NCBI RefSeq assembly: GCF_905404315.1
Contig: NC_066267.1
Location: 9,934,501-9,998,500, forward strand
Origin: Leptidea sinapis
Lineage: Eukaryota > Arthropoda > Insecta > Lepidoptera > Pieridae
DNA: 64,000 bases
Direction: 5' to 3'
Shown here: positions 37,401 to 52,400 of the stretch, piece after piece
Numbering within the stretch: the stretch's first letter is position 1
How the letters are laid out: each line of letters starts with the position of its first letter
The notes under the pieces: generated by a model
Database searches by the model: none
The model's input: the letters and a program-made list of their open reading frames with translations, nothing else
Told to the model about the DNA's origin: nothing
Made by a program: the position numbers and the translations under genes

Positions 37401-40400
37401 GAACCAGAAAATCAGATATTATAGGAAAACAATAATAAAAATCTTACACGTTGTAAGTAGATAAATAGGTTTTAAAAAGTATTTTATATAAATAATTTAG
37501 GTGACCTTGAAATAATTCTAAATTCAAACTTTGTTACAGATGATGTTGTACCCATTCCAAAATCAAAGATCTTAGAAACAGAAATGAATCCATCGTATAT
37601 TCCTGCTGAAGAGAAACATGCTTCATACTGGCAGAAGAGTGCAGCAAACACAATAAAAGATAAACTTAAACAAACAACCAACACAAATAAAGCTAAAAAT
37701 GGAATACTGTTTATTGGAGACGGTATGTCTTTGGCAACTGTCATGGCTGCTAGGACCTTCGGAGGACAGTTAGAAAGGGGACTGGGAGAGGAGAATGTTC
37801 TTGAGTTTGAAAAGTTTCCAGTAACAGGTCTTGCAAGAGTGAGTACCTATTTAAAATTATCATTTATATTAATAATATTATGAGTGTTTATTATATTTTC
37901 TGTTATGGTCAATGCAATTTTTTTTATTTAAATTGTAAAGTTTTCTTTGACTACAATAATGTTTTTCGTAACATAATTATTAGTAGCAAATTTGATTCAC
38001 TATTAAATATACAAATTAATGCGTGGTAGTAATACAAAAGGGCTACTACAAATCCGAAGATGGTTTTAATGATTGCTAAAGTTATTTGGACAGGCTAATG
38101 ATGATCTACTCATCTACATTTTATATTTATAATGTTTACTATAAGTATTTTTTTTAAGTATGACGTGCAAAAGAATTTCCTTGAAATCTACTTGCAATAA
38201 AGAACAATACTAATAATTTTCTGATCATAGATTCCCTTTTATGGCTGTCATAATTATTTATTTCTACTCAAAATATGGATATAAAATAATTTTTCGTAAT
38301 GCGCATTAATTTAAAATACTTACATAATTTACCAGTAGGAAGGTTTTCAGCACACGATGCCGTATCGCAGCGACATCTTTTTGACTGTTATACAGTAATA
38401 ACCTAAACACATGATAGGATTTGGTACGGACAAAACATCGGACGCGGTCTGGTAGATCATATTCGACGGTATGTCGCATTGTTATGGATACTATCTATTT
38501 ATGTACCCAACACTCTTTTTACAAGGACATCTGAGCTTTGATTCACTTCAGTTACATAGGTACGTAGCTCTTACTAAGTTTGTTCTCAAAATAATTCGGG
38601 GCAGAGTGGACTGCATATACTTATTACAACGTTTGTTGCGTTTCTTTGTACCGACCTCGTACGTACGCGCGCGGAGACGCGCACTATTAGCGCAGCCACC
38701 TGCACGCACTCAAGCGCATAAGCACACGCCTGTAATACGAGCCATCTGTTTTTTAAACTCTGTACTTGAGGTAGCACCACAGTGTGAACTATTTGCCAGC
38801 TCGATGGAATGTTTGGTCAAAGGATGTAAGAAAAGATTTGATAGTATGATGCCTGTAAGCTCTATAAAATAACAAGTTTATAATTTTCATGGTTTGTATT
38901 GTTCCTGCATTGATTTGACGTAATCATTATGCACACAAAGATTAAAGAGTGCAGACGTGATATTTTAAAGTTCCGTACGCGGCTGATAGAAGCAGAGCTG
39001 TATAAGTGTGACCAAAATCGTTCAGCGAAACGCGAATGGAGCTGAATAAGTGCGCGTAGTCCCTTAGTGGTCTAATTGCTACAAGAAGTGCCTACGACAA
39101 ATCCTTTGTTGACAGTGAATAGTCAGTAGAGCATAAAATTGCGCAACGCTTATATTAATATCAAGAACCAAGTAAAGATGTATCGAAGATCTATGCCTAT
39201 ATTATTAGTAAAGTACCCTTAAATTTATTTATTACTTTGGTCAACCAAACAATAAATTCACTTGCGCGATGTTACCAGGACGATACCAGTTCAAGTCAAG
39301 TTTACAAAAGGGCCTTAAATCTTAAAACATTTTTCTCCCGTGAAGCAGTAATGTATAAGCATTTTTGTGTTTCGGTCTGAAAAGAGCCGTAGCTATTGAT
39401 CTTATGTCTCAAGGCGACGAGCGCAATTTTTGAATTTTTCAAGAATCCTGAGTGGCACTGCATTGTAATAATCACTTACTAAACGTCAAAATCTAACATC
39501 CATTCAATAACAATTAATATTCAATGAGTTAGAATAATCATGCAAGCGCATCTTCATTATTATGAAGATAAATTTTATGTCTATTGATATGATGAAAATA
39601 TCAAAATCATTGCTCATCTTGGTAAACCAAGAAATCATATCCCAAAAAGTTTAATACAACTCTGTCACGGCGGTGATAAAATAACCGCTTCATTGAACAA
39701 CGAGTTTTGAGAGTTCACTTTTATTTCCGGAGTTTTTATTAGCCAGATATCTAAGAGCATAGTCATAACTACAGATTATACAATATTGGAGAGAGATTAA
39801 TGCATTTATAATCTGCATTGGTTTTTGATAAGCAAAGAATCAGGCTAGCGAAACTCTCTAGAAAAAAGCGATTCACTCAATTGTATAAAACGGCTGTCAT
39901 TGATAGATTGACAGATGACGCCTATAATATTGTAAAAAAAAAATTAACAAAAAAACAACCGACTTCAAAAACACTATTCCAAAACAATAGTTATAATGTG
40001 CACTAAAAAGTATAAAAACAATTGTGTTTTTTTTATACAATCTAATTAATTAATCGAATTCTAGTTACGATTATTGTTATTTTTGGAATCGGTGTCCTTC
40101 CGCCGCGACCCGCTCTCGCCTCCTCACGACTCTAGTACATCTCACCTATAAACTTATCTTGGCTGACACCATTACAATGGGACCACTCGGGAAGCACCAG
40201 TTTTAAATTAAAAAAAGAATTATCAAAATCGGTTTACCCAATCGAAAGTTTTTAGGTAACAAACATAAAAAAGAGAACATACCGATGAATTGAAAAAGTC
40301 CTCCTTTTTTAAGTCGGTTAAAAAAAGGTGATTGCCGAAATCTACTACGTTATAAGCACTTGTTCGCTTTCAAACTTAGCTGGATTATATTTTGTGGCCA

Positions 40401-43400
40401 ATCAGGAAACTGTAGTTACTACTATTTCAAACTTATGTCAAATGACTGCACGGTCCTGCCTCTAATAATCCCGTAGTATTAACACCCTCTTTGCAAAGAA
40501 CACATAATTCTATATAAAAGGGAAAATTAAAACAATCCTGGGTTATTTTATTGCGCAGTTGTATTACTAGATTAACACATAATAATACTAAATAAATTTT
40601 ACCGCCTCAACGTAAGTATATGAAATGACAGAGGTTTCTAAAACAGCAGCAAACAAAGTGTTTATTCCAGTGAGTAGTCGATACCTAGGATTAGGATAGG
40701 ACATTTGGAAAATTTTCTTCCAAGCCCAGATTCTTACGGGACAAGAAAACACCTTCCATTTACTAATACTTTTAATGTTACTACACATATCTGCATACGT
40801 TTTTGAACGCCATTGTTCGAAGTAAAATAAACTTCATAGTGTGATAGAGAATTAAACATCTAAATTGCGTGTCTTCAATTGAGGAAATCATAGAGAAAAT
40901 CTCTAAATCAGACTGAAAATCATTTAAAGGATACTCAGAAAATCATTTGAAGGACACTCAGAAAATCATTTGTATGAGACTCAGAAAACAATATGTAGGA
41001 GACTCAGAAAATCATTTGTATTATACAATGGCATAATACTTTATGAAAATGCAGTATTTTCTTATCTCAGTGCCACTATGACAATGAGTGGTCATTATTC
41101 CAAATCGAATTCAAATCAAACTGCCTTATTAAGCTCAATAGAATCCAACTAAAACGGATAATGGCGGCCCTAACCGGGCACTGTCCCTATAATAAACATA
41201 TTTTTCATCATCATCAGCCTGCATGGTGGCAGAGGAAACTGCTGCCCATGCACTTCTGCATTGTCTAGGTGAAACAACTTACCGGGCTCAACTTCTTGGT
41301 ACCCCAAACACACTCCCAGAAGTCTTTTGGAAGGAGAAGAGGTTGCTAAGGTTTCTGGAGGAATTGGGATGGCAGGAATAACAAATATATTCCCATACAC
41401 GCAAAATAGGCGCACAGTCGTCGAGTTGCGGAAATTGGCTCGATTATACCATACCACGTCATCCATGATCAAATGTATTTTTGTCACTGTGTACATAACT
41501 GTGCATAAAGGAGACAGCAATGCACAAACAGGTGCCGAAGTTGAATGTCCTTACGAAAACGTTGAAGTGGAAAGCAACACAACTTTGGGTGAACTAAATG
41601 AAACATGATTTTACGTAACAAATATTGTAAAAACACAATTAAAATTTTATTCGTAATTATCATTAAAGAGTACCATAATAACAAGAATACCTACACTTGA
41701 TTGATAACATAAGTTTTCTGGATTCGGTTCTTGTAATTTAGAAACTGAATATTCTGAAATAATCTGTTAATGTTTCTAGTAACCTTCATTAGATATTATC
41801 ATAAACAATTGAGGTCGTTGATCTGTTTCCTTAAGTTTCTTTATATTTCCTTGAGAAAAGTATACTACTCTAGAGGAGCAGAACGTTGAAATAGGAAATC
41901 TTTTTGCTAGAAATAATTCTTATATACAGTATTATTTAGTTATATAAGTATAGTAACACACCATATGCTTAAATTAAAAAAATATATTTCATTTGAGAAT
42001 CGGTGTTGGTATTACTAGTAATCAAATTAACCCTACGTTGATCAGCGTTTAAAATGTGGCGATACAGTACATTATTAAAATGTATGATGGTATTCATTTA
42101 ATTGCAGGGTTGTCACTCTTGCTTAAAGAAAGCGATTATGTGAATTTTAGGATATTTAAAATATTATCTACTTAAATTATTATGTATATTATCTTGTGTA
42201 GTATATTGTCTTGGACATCATACTCAAAATCTGGCTGTGTGGCTTGTTCCTCAGTTACAGTGCGGTTTTCAAGGATCGTATATCTATTTTACAACCAAAC
42301 TACGGTACATGAGCTATTTTGCGAGGGGTATTCAGGACTATACGGCAATGAGTACTTTAAAAAACACCTTCCTAAAAGGCTAGCAACACTCATGCAAATC
42401 CGTACGCCGAAGAGGCGGTAAGCTCGCTCGAAGACTGTCATATTCACTCGCGCTAGTGGTCTAGTTTACGATACTTAAATATCTTCATAGATTTTTATCC
42501 TAAATACTTAAAAAAAAACAATTTCTTATACATATTCCAAAATTAAAAAAAAAATTAGAGAAAGGTTGACCCTAAAGGCCATCCCTGCAACTTCCCGCTA
42601 ATCCGAAAATGTATAGTAGGTTGCTGTACTCATGATATGCCCATTTTGTGGTATTTAAGTTGGACTAGAATTAGTTCTGTTGAGGGCTCCGTATGTAGAC
42701 GACATTAGTTACTTAGTTTAGCTGGGCTGTTTACACACTTAGCCTATTGATTGGGCCATTGTGCGTTTTCATATTATGTCGTCTTACTCCAACCAGCCCA
42801 TATCATTCCAGAAGTCTAGCAGTCTTTTTAAGTTTCTGTAGGCATCTGGAAGCGATGCTGGTGATAGGAGTATTTGTGCTCGTTGTTCGGCTACACTCCT
42901 ACCCTCCATAAGCACAAAATGTTCTGCAGTTTCTTCTGCCTCCATGCATCCTCTGCACAAAGGGCTGTCTGTTATACCTTTGATAGACGAATGCTTGTTC
43001 ATGGGACAGTGACCAGTGACAACACTTACAATTGTACGTATTTTGTCGCTGTGTAGTCTCATTAGGTTGCAGGCGAACTTCTTTGGGGGCATCGGAACCG
43101 CATTCTTTGTTTGCCTGCAACCATTACTGTTTTTCCATTCTGTTAGGAGGGATTGTTCCGCTTTTTCTCGCAGCCACCTTTAATTTGGGCCTGAGGTGGC
43201 AGTGGCTCCGGTCCATATGCTACAGCTTCGGATCCTCTTTTGGCTAGTTCATCTGCAGCATCATTGCCCAGTTAGTTGCTAAGTTCCTTTGATCCATTGC
43301 AGAGTGAGTCAGTTCTAGACGACATATTATTTTATGAACATGATAATTTAGACCGATAAATCTATATCGTTACTCTATCCAAGCATTTATAATATTAATA

Positions 43401-46400
43401 TCTACTTTCTTTTTTATGACATAAAGTGACGAGACGAGCATAACATTCATCGTGATTGACGTGATACGCCCTGCCCAGGACAATGCACTGTCATTCAGAA
43501 TTATTGGGAAACCTAAAAAAGATACTGCGTGGCTTTGAATTGCGCTCGTCAATGAAACATTAGATTTTAACAATTTGAGAGTCGAACAAACCATACCAAG
43601 ATTTACGGTCGATGCATCACTCGGACGGTTAGCTCAACTGTTGGTAAGAGCGGGAGAAACGGAACGGCGGGGGTTCAAGTCCCATATCAACCATAAATTT
43701 TGAAACGTGTTGTAACGTGTCTTAGATGTTAAGCTTCATTGGTCCGTAAGATTAATAATTAACTATTTTAATATACCTATTTAATTTTCTTAGAGGTGAC
43801 AGCCCTATTGTTGTGTTACAATGACACGAATCACGTTCAAGGGAACCATACAGTCAGCCCGCGCAAGGTCGCACGAACAGTCTTCCGAGACGAATTTTCT
43901 TTACGTGCGTACACAGAAAAACTAAATTATACGAGTTAAGGGCTTTGTTGGTATTGATAATGTTATCAGGACCTTGCTTGGTCAGGTCAGTTTTTTTGAA
44001 AGGTGATTTTGAAACTACTACAAAACTAGCCTGAATTAATTATTTCGCTTGTGATCACTTCCGCCAATATGTGCAGTTGAATTTTCGCTTATAAAATTTC
44101 ATCCGTATAATTTTTTTAAACATTGTCGAACTAAATAGGCCTTGTGTCAGTTATCAAAAACATTTTTGCGTTCATATAGATTACGTGGTTTCTATAAACA
44201 CCAAAACGGCTGTTTCGATGTTGATGATTTTGCAGCGCTTTTTGTGATCCATAGATTTTTTTTTGGTGTCTGGCAAAGTCACCAGTAAATGAACAACATA
44301 TTCTACATACCATCCGGGATATATTCAAATACCTGGAATAACAACACATCCACCCAAACGTCAAAAAAGGGTCAAGGTCAAATTTGCATTTCGTTCCCCG
44401 TTGCATTATTATAATGTTCACGCTAAGGTCCTAGATTCTTGAAGTCCTATATAATATTTTCCTATTTTAAAAAATACCCATTATTTTATATCAATTTAAA
44501 ACACACAACTTACTAGAATGAAAACATATTTTTAGATGAGGAAAAATGGATTCATCAATCAAAATTATTACTATCATGATCATTCCATCGTTTTATACGT
44601 AAAAGAAAATTTATTCAAAACTGCACTGTAGAAGAACGCGATACATAATATTGAGAATGATATTTAAGCTTGTAGAGTATCGCGGGATGGTGGCATTCTT
44701 CAGCAGGAATCAGTTCAACAGCTCTTCTGAGCACTTCCGGCGATAATTGCGGTAGAAGACACCCAAAGAAGCGAAGCAGACACAACCATTCAGTCAATTT
44801 AGCTAATAATAGAGTGTGCCAGAATACAGCTTATGACAGAAATACGCCATATGTGGTTGATGTAATTATTGTGAAAATAGAAAACAAAACTTCACCTACC
44901 GACGGAGCCGTCAACAACAAGAAATAGAACGAATAATACAAAATCAATTTGCAAATTTGCAAAAATACACACGTCACTCTGTTAACCGATGCTAATGAGG
45001 CGCGAGATAAGATGCCATTTTTAATTGCAAGACATGTCATGAGTTTTAAACCATGTCAACTTTAAATTGTGCTGTGCATATAGAGATTTGAACAACGACG
45101 ACATCTTGACAGATCGTCTCGTTTTGTGGAAAACAAATAAAAATTGTCATGTCATTGTTAAACAAACCTTGGCAATAAAATGTTAGCTTCCTATTCGAGT
45201 TTCCTTCCTACCATTGTAAATATAAATGAAAGATATAACTACGAATTTAACAATAAATGTGATAAAACAAGATAATAACATTTTCAGGGTAATAATGATG
45301 GACCAAAATTTTAATTAAAATAAAAATAATTCATCAAAATTATTATGAAAACTTCTTAGAACTCGATCGCTTCGCAGCTTACTGAGTCCAATGGTTAATA
45401 TAACCCTACCGAAAATTACATATTTTACTTGATAAGAGTTATATTCGAATGTAATTCTTGGTAAATTTGAGTTTTAAAATGAACAATTGCTAGAGTTCAT
45501 ACAGACATTCTTACAGAAGAATCGTTGCCGACCTTTTAGGAAGGTGAACAGTCTTAATTTGAAGGTATCATGTCTTATCTTTTATTTTTCTTCCATATAT
45601 CTCTCATCCATGATCAACATAATATTAAAACAATCGTTTATTTTCCAGACTTACTGCCTAGACGCCCAAGTACCAGACTCAGCCTGTACAGCCACATCGT
45701 ACCTGACGGGAGTGAAGACGAAATATGGGGTTATTGGCTTGGATGGCAACGTTACGAGGGGTTCCTGCTATTCCCAACTACACAAGGGCAACTGGGTGAC
45801 GTCGATTGGTCAGTGGGCTATTCAGAATGGATTGGACGTTGGTAAGTCTATTTATTTATACCTCCTATTTATTTATATCTATATGATATTCCAATGGATT
45901 GGATAAGAGCAGCGCAGGACCGATCGTCGTGGAAATCTTTGGGGGAGGCCTTTTTCCAACAGTGGACGTCTTCAGGCTGATGATGATGACATGATATTCA
46001 AATGGTCTGGTCAATTGACTCGATTGTATATTGATACATAATGCAATGCCAAGCCACGCATCGTATTTATTCGCAAGAGTCTGATGCTCAACACAAATTT
46101 CTCCACATGATCTATCTAAGGAATAGACCAGAAATTTAAACGAACGGAATAAATTTTTAAGAACCAGAATAAAATTATTTAGACAGGCGCTACTTTGCGG
46201 AAACCCATATTTATTTAAATGTTATGATTTATTTATTTACAAGTTTTAAGCTTTTTGCAAGTTTCAGTGTTATTGAAAAATTTGAGATTTAAATCATGGC
46301 TGAGACTTGTTATTCTTCGCTTCTTGTTTAAATCACCTTTTTGCTACACCTTGATTGTATATTAATTGTCCTGATTAAGCGTACAACTTGATGTGACTAA

Positions 46401-49400
46401 ACACAAAACTTGCATTAATAGAATGCAAGTTTTGTGTTTAGTCACTGGGGTGTATTTTTGTTTATTCGGTTCTAGGATGAGATATAATTTATTAGTATTT
46501 GAAGATTTTTACGGGAATGTTACTGTCATTCAAGTCTAATAATATGTTATTGGGTTAAATTGTCTATGTACATTATGCTCACTATTTATGGGTTCCGAAA
46601 TGAGAAGATTCAACTTGTTTTATGAAGATTGATAATCTTCAATTTATCTTCAATTATGAACTCTGGCGACTTGGCCCCAACAAACTCTGTGAAGGTGCAA
46701 TACGTCTTGAGAAGAAATTTTTCATCATGTTAAAAAAAGTTGAAATCATGGACTACAATTTGTCGGTTGGGGCCAGGTTTCAGAGGCTTTCTAATTGACC
46801 TATATTTAGAATCCCTGTAATCAATCATAAATCAATAATAATCATGAATCAATAATGGTGAAGATTGGTTGACAAGTCAGAGTTGACTCACTGCGATTTT
46901 CAAATATTATTACAATTATAGATATCTGCTGTTGTTGCTTGACCAATTTATGTAATAGAAGTGTAATGAATCCCACTATAAATGGGTTAGTTTCGCTCTA
47001 GAGGGTTTTGGCGGCTTTTGACCTGGAGTCAGCCATTGCAATATTTTTGCAGTCCACTTTTCAGCACCTCTCACAATTCGCCCGAAATACTTTTATATTT
47101 TCTGTGCTGATTCAACATAGTTAGGCAAGTTTCAGTACGTTCTACTCTTGGTAGTTGCGCGTGCTTGCGTCTTTCTCTCCTTAATCATAGGACACAAATT
47201 TTTCAAGATTTATTATTTTTGATGCAAATGTTTCAATATTGTGGCTATGCTCGAATCAAACGATGACTCTAAATTATTGATAGTTTTATGTGAATCGGCT
47301 TCTATCATCGCATTTAATTCATCATTAATCATTAAATTTAGTGGCTGATCTTCTTCGAACGTTATTCTTTAAGTAAAATTTCAATCCTTAACAATTACAG
47401 CATTGATATTACGTGCCGTTTCTGCTACGTTAGTTCCAAAAAGGAACCCGTATTTAAAAATATTCTTACTTTCAATGTCTATTCCGCCAAAAGGTATATT
47501 TTCAAGCCAAACAAGATAGACCTTCTTAATATAATTGAAATTTAAATGCAACTTTAAAAGAGATAGATAACAGTATCGATGACAAGGTTACGCGCCTTTG
47601 TTAAACAGTATGTTGTGATAATACCCAAGGTTAACTTTAGTCAATTGACCTATTCTTCGTTAATATACACCTACATATTATTAGGATTAGTCATTAATAC
47701 CTACGTCATTTTATATGTGTTGAGGGGGTTGGTAATTTAAATGCACTTAAAATTATGTTCTCACGAACTGAGCGCTCTGGCTTATATAGAGAACGACCGT
47801 AACAGTGATTATGCTACCAACTGTTGGCACTACAGTAGTGCCAACTAACTTACACGAATCAAGACAACCAGAGATCAATATGCTATTATAGTTATTTCAA
47901 TAATTATAGTTCTAATTATATAAAACAGTACTAACAAAGTAAGTCGTAAAATAGGTGTTTAAATGTCAAATAATGTAAAATGTCTTATGACAATTCATGA
48001 CGTTAGTAGCGCTTGTAAACGCATCAAGCTGACATATGAAACTCCTTTAAGATGGAAAAGAAGTGAAATTTTCCGTATGACAAAATATTTGGGCTTCTAA
48101 AATACTATTACTTCCCAGAAGTGATGGTTATCTCTTAAAACTAACAAGCTGTTAATATTTGGGCTTAGGCCTGACACAAATCTTGAGCACCAAATGAATT
48201 AGTACACAATAATTGTCAGTATAATCACGTTTATTGCATTGCACACGCAAATAACCCTGATTATATACGCTAGACTCAATTTGAGCATGTTCTGTGGTTC
48301 CCGGAGTGCCTGCGAGTGTCAGTTTTTGATTTGTCGCATTTGATTCCACTTGTATATTAACTATATCTTATCGTTCATATCTTTATATATATAATTCTTC
48401 TGTACGTCTGTTGACAGTGATCTCCTCCTAAATGGCTGCACCGATTTGAATGAAATATTCTGTGTTTTCAAGTGGTTTCGAGGATCGTTTAGATTCATAA
48501 TTGAACTAGCTCCTAAGCTAGACCGATTTTGATGATTTTTTTTAGGGTGTTCCAGTGAATTTGAGATTGGATTAAATTCTCAATGCAGTCGACAAATAAG
48601 TCCTACTAATGTCTGGACCGATTTTTCAAATTTAAAACGTGTGTACAGCAAAACGTCTGTTGGGTCTCCTAGTTAATTATATATTTTATAGACACTATTT
48701 TCGAGTAAAGTTCGATCACTTGGGTCCAAAAAAGAATAATATTTATTTCAGTAACCATATAGTTATCAAAACAGTTTTTAAAAAATATGATAAAGATTAT
48801 AATTTGCTATTTTTATCTGTGGTCGACTTCGCTCGCGTTACATTAGATTTATTTATTCCTTGAATTACTTTAAGTTTTGAAAATATATTAAAAATATATA
48901 CCCAGCAAACGTTGTTTTTTGTGGGTCAGCTAGTACAAAAATAAAAAAATAATAAAATAGTATAAATTAAAAAAAATTGTCAATAAAATAAAAAAAACAT
49001 ATATATTTAGGGGCCGATGTTGGCCGAATCTCAGACCTACCCGATTAGCACAAAATATTTCATACAAATTCAAATTCAGCCGTTTCGGTGGAGTTTGGTA
49101 ACAAACAAGAAAATTTTATATATTAATTATAATTTTACAATTGTTATTGCTTACACGTAGTGCAGTACATTAACTAAGTATCCGTTTTCATGAAACAATA
49201 AGAAATAAATACATATAAGGCTGGCTACAAACTCATAAAGATATCCAAATAAAGATCTATGATTATACGCTACGATAAGCTGTACTGTTATTAATTGGAA
49301 AGGAAAGTGCACTTTAGTATTAAAAACACATATAATATTTCTTCATGAATATAAAAATGATTTTTATTATAGCATAAACGATTTTCTTAATGACACCACG

Positions 49401-52400
49401 GACTGGGAATAAAGCGAACACCCTCAGGCTCTTTAATTATAAATGTTTACTGTACGATATCACATTGTAATCTATATTTTATATAAAAAAAAAGCCCGCT
49501 GCGTTTCTTGTGCCCATTCTTCTCAGGTCTGAGGCAGTCTCTTTTGAATGGGTGGTAGTTTTTGACGTTCAATAATTGATTTTAAATCCTATTTTGAATA
49601 AAAATAAATGAATTTGAATTTGAACTATTATAGCCTTTTATTAATCCATTCCTCAAGGTAGTCATTATTTTCAATCTTTTTCATATCTTGCCTCATACAG
49701 CAACTTTGTGGAATCAATTACCGCTTGCTGTTTTTCCGAACCGATACCACTTAGGGACCTTCAAGAAAAGAACATACTACTACCTTAAAGGCAATGTTCA
49801 TGGGCCAAGTTGCCTCAACACTCCCATTACAAGAGCCGCTTGCCCGTTTGCCCCCTTTTATATATAAAAAAAATCTTCATCTCTTGTCGATCTTGCTTCT
49901 TGATGTCAGAATTCTTGAATCCATTTTTTTATGACAATAAGGGACGAGAGGACCAGGACGTTCAGCTGATGATATTTGATACCCACTGCCAAATACAATG
50001 CAGTGGCACTCAGTATTCTTGAAAAACCCGAAAATTCTGAGCGGCACTGCAACTGTGCTCGTTACCTTGAGACATATTATGATGTTAAGTCTTATTTTCC
50101 CAGTAATTTCACTAGCTACGGCGCCTTTCAGACCGAAACACAGTAATGCTTACAAAACAACGTTTGCCATGTCAGCTAGTAATATATAAAATAAAACTAA
50201 ATATAACTTAATATAAAAAACATTTACATTATTGCAAATGTTTAGAGATATTTATAATTTTCTAATTAAATAGAATACACCTTCTTACTGATGATGTAGC
50301 TGTTTATAGATCAAACAGTTGTTAAAATAGCTTAATTAGTAGTTTTCAATTCCTTCTTCTTCTTTCGATGGAGGAATGACATGAAGGAATATTTATTACC
50401 TGATTATAAAAATACGATCAATGATTTCATTCCCAACGGATGTATGAGTTAATACTCACTTCCACGTTTCACTATTTGACGTGCAGGATGGGGTGGTCTC
50501 TCACAATTATGGTGCTGTTAATCCTTTGTCTTTGGCACACCAGAAATTTCGCTTCTAGCATCAATATTCAGTCAAGTTATATATTCGTTTGTTTTCTCAA
50601 ACAATTTATAGATGTCTACAAGGCTAGTAGATAGTTACTAGTAAATAAAGATATTGATAGCTTACAAGTGAATAGAGATTTACTGACTATATCCTCTTCC
50701 TTATTTCCGCTTAGTATCGAGCGAAATGGAGGACAAAAGCGCTATCAGTCTCATAAAAAAACATTATTGACAGAGCGGCCGCTATCATTATTGAACAGAT
50801 AATAAAAAAAAGCAGATAATAATAAACTATGTTAAAGAGGCTCCTAAATCCGCACTCAAACCACTTAGTTGGGTCCATTTTGCAATGTGCAATGTTAGCC
50901 AGATACTCCAACCAGCCCAGCTTCTTCTTGAACTTCAAGACATTCCTGGTGTGTTCGTAGACTTCTTAGAGCCAACTCGTATGTACTAAGGTGTTTCCCT
51001 GTTTAAATCAAATCAAAAATATTTTATTTCGTAAGTTAATCTAATTACACTTGAAATACTTCATTTTTAACCGACTTAAAAAAGGAGGAAGTTCTCAATG
51101 CGATCGGTATTTCTTTTATATATATACACTGATTACTCAACCCCTTAACTTAATAACCCCTTATGCAAACCTGATACCTTTAATAAAAATAAAACACTGC
51201 CTTTTGATAGGTTTGAAGTCAGTGTCAATCCAAATATAATTTGAGTGGGATAGCTTCGTCTAGAACAAAACAACCTAAGCGGGCAGGCACCGACTTAAAC
51301 CCTAGCAATAGGTAGTATTTTATTCGTATTAAAGGTATCAGGTTTGCATAAGGGGTGTATTAAATTAAATCTTTCTTAAGTTATTTTATACTTTTGAGTG
51401 TTTGAAGTCGGTTTTTTAAGAGTAGTTTTTTTTGTTTTTCTAAACTACAGCTTATTCGGAAGGCAGATTTTCCCAGAGAAGAACGAGCATGAAACTCTAA
51501 GGTTACTCTTTTCAAATAGATTGCTACAATTGTGGGTTAGCCACACATGCACATTCCAGAGTTAAGTGAGTGACCGTTTCGTTCTCAGCCAGACATCCTT
51601 TGCACTTAGGGCTGACCACTAAACTAACACAAAACACTAACCACTAGGCTTATATGTCCATCAAAAAAGGCAAAAATGTATAACTTAATGAATAAAATTA
51701 TCTTTAGGTCTGGTGACAACCACCCGGGTAACCCACGCCTCGCCAGCTGGTATGTACGCCCACACTTCAGAACGAAACTGGGAATCTGATGCTGACATAC
51801 CCAAGGAGTGTCTGACCTTGGGTTGCAGGGATATCGCCTACCAACTCATCATGAATAATCCTGGACGACAGTTTAAGGTAAGTTTTTTTCAAGTGTTATT
51901 AACAGCACTATAACTTTTCGAAGAATCTAGAAGGCAAGAATCTGTGGGTCTGTTACGACTTACAGTTTTATGACAAGACTATATAAAATACCTGATTCTG
52001 AAGCTGTATTTAAATCGTGTTTGACCAAATTATTGGTCAGAGTTTTCTTTATAATTACGACGTAAATGTAATATGCTTGTTGACAACTACATGTACTTTC
52101 CCAGTTTAAGAGAAATATGATATAGCTAAATCAAATTGTAAGTAATATACTCGGATCAAAAACTTACTAGTCTCGTAAGACCGAATTTAATTCGAAAGCG
52201 AGTTGCAATAATGACCGAAGACACTCTGTAAAGGTCCAAATTTTTAGTCATAAAGGCTCGGCACTTCTATTTAAGACTTTAAGTGTTATAGATATCACAT
52301 TGATTTGAAATTAAGTGGAGGCTTGTTTTAACCACTACTTAAAGCAAGAAATTAAAAACGATACCCTGGGAAACTCTTGCAGAATTTTAATTTAAAATTA

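Noticed and set aside
41327..41608. 93-codon + strand frame as a gene
   Set aside because: Its first part is the wrong frame of a LINE C-terminus that reads to GWLE-like end and stop at 41379-41381.
45570..45845. Second open frame over ALP exon 3
   Set aside because: It does not fit the phases of exons 2 and 4 or the alkaline phosphatase family.
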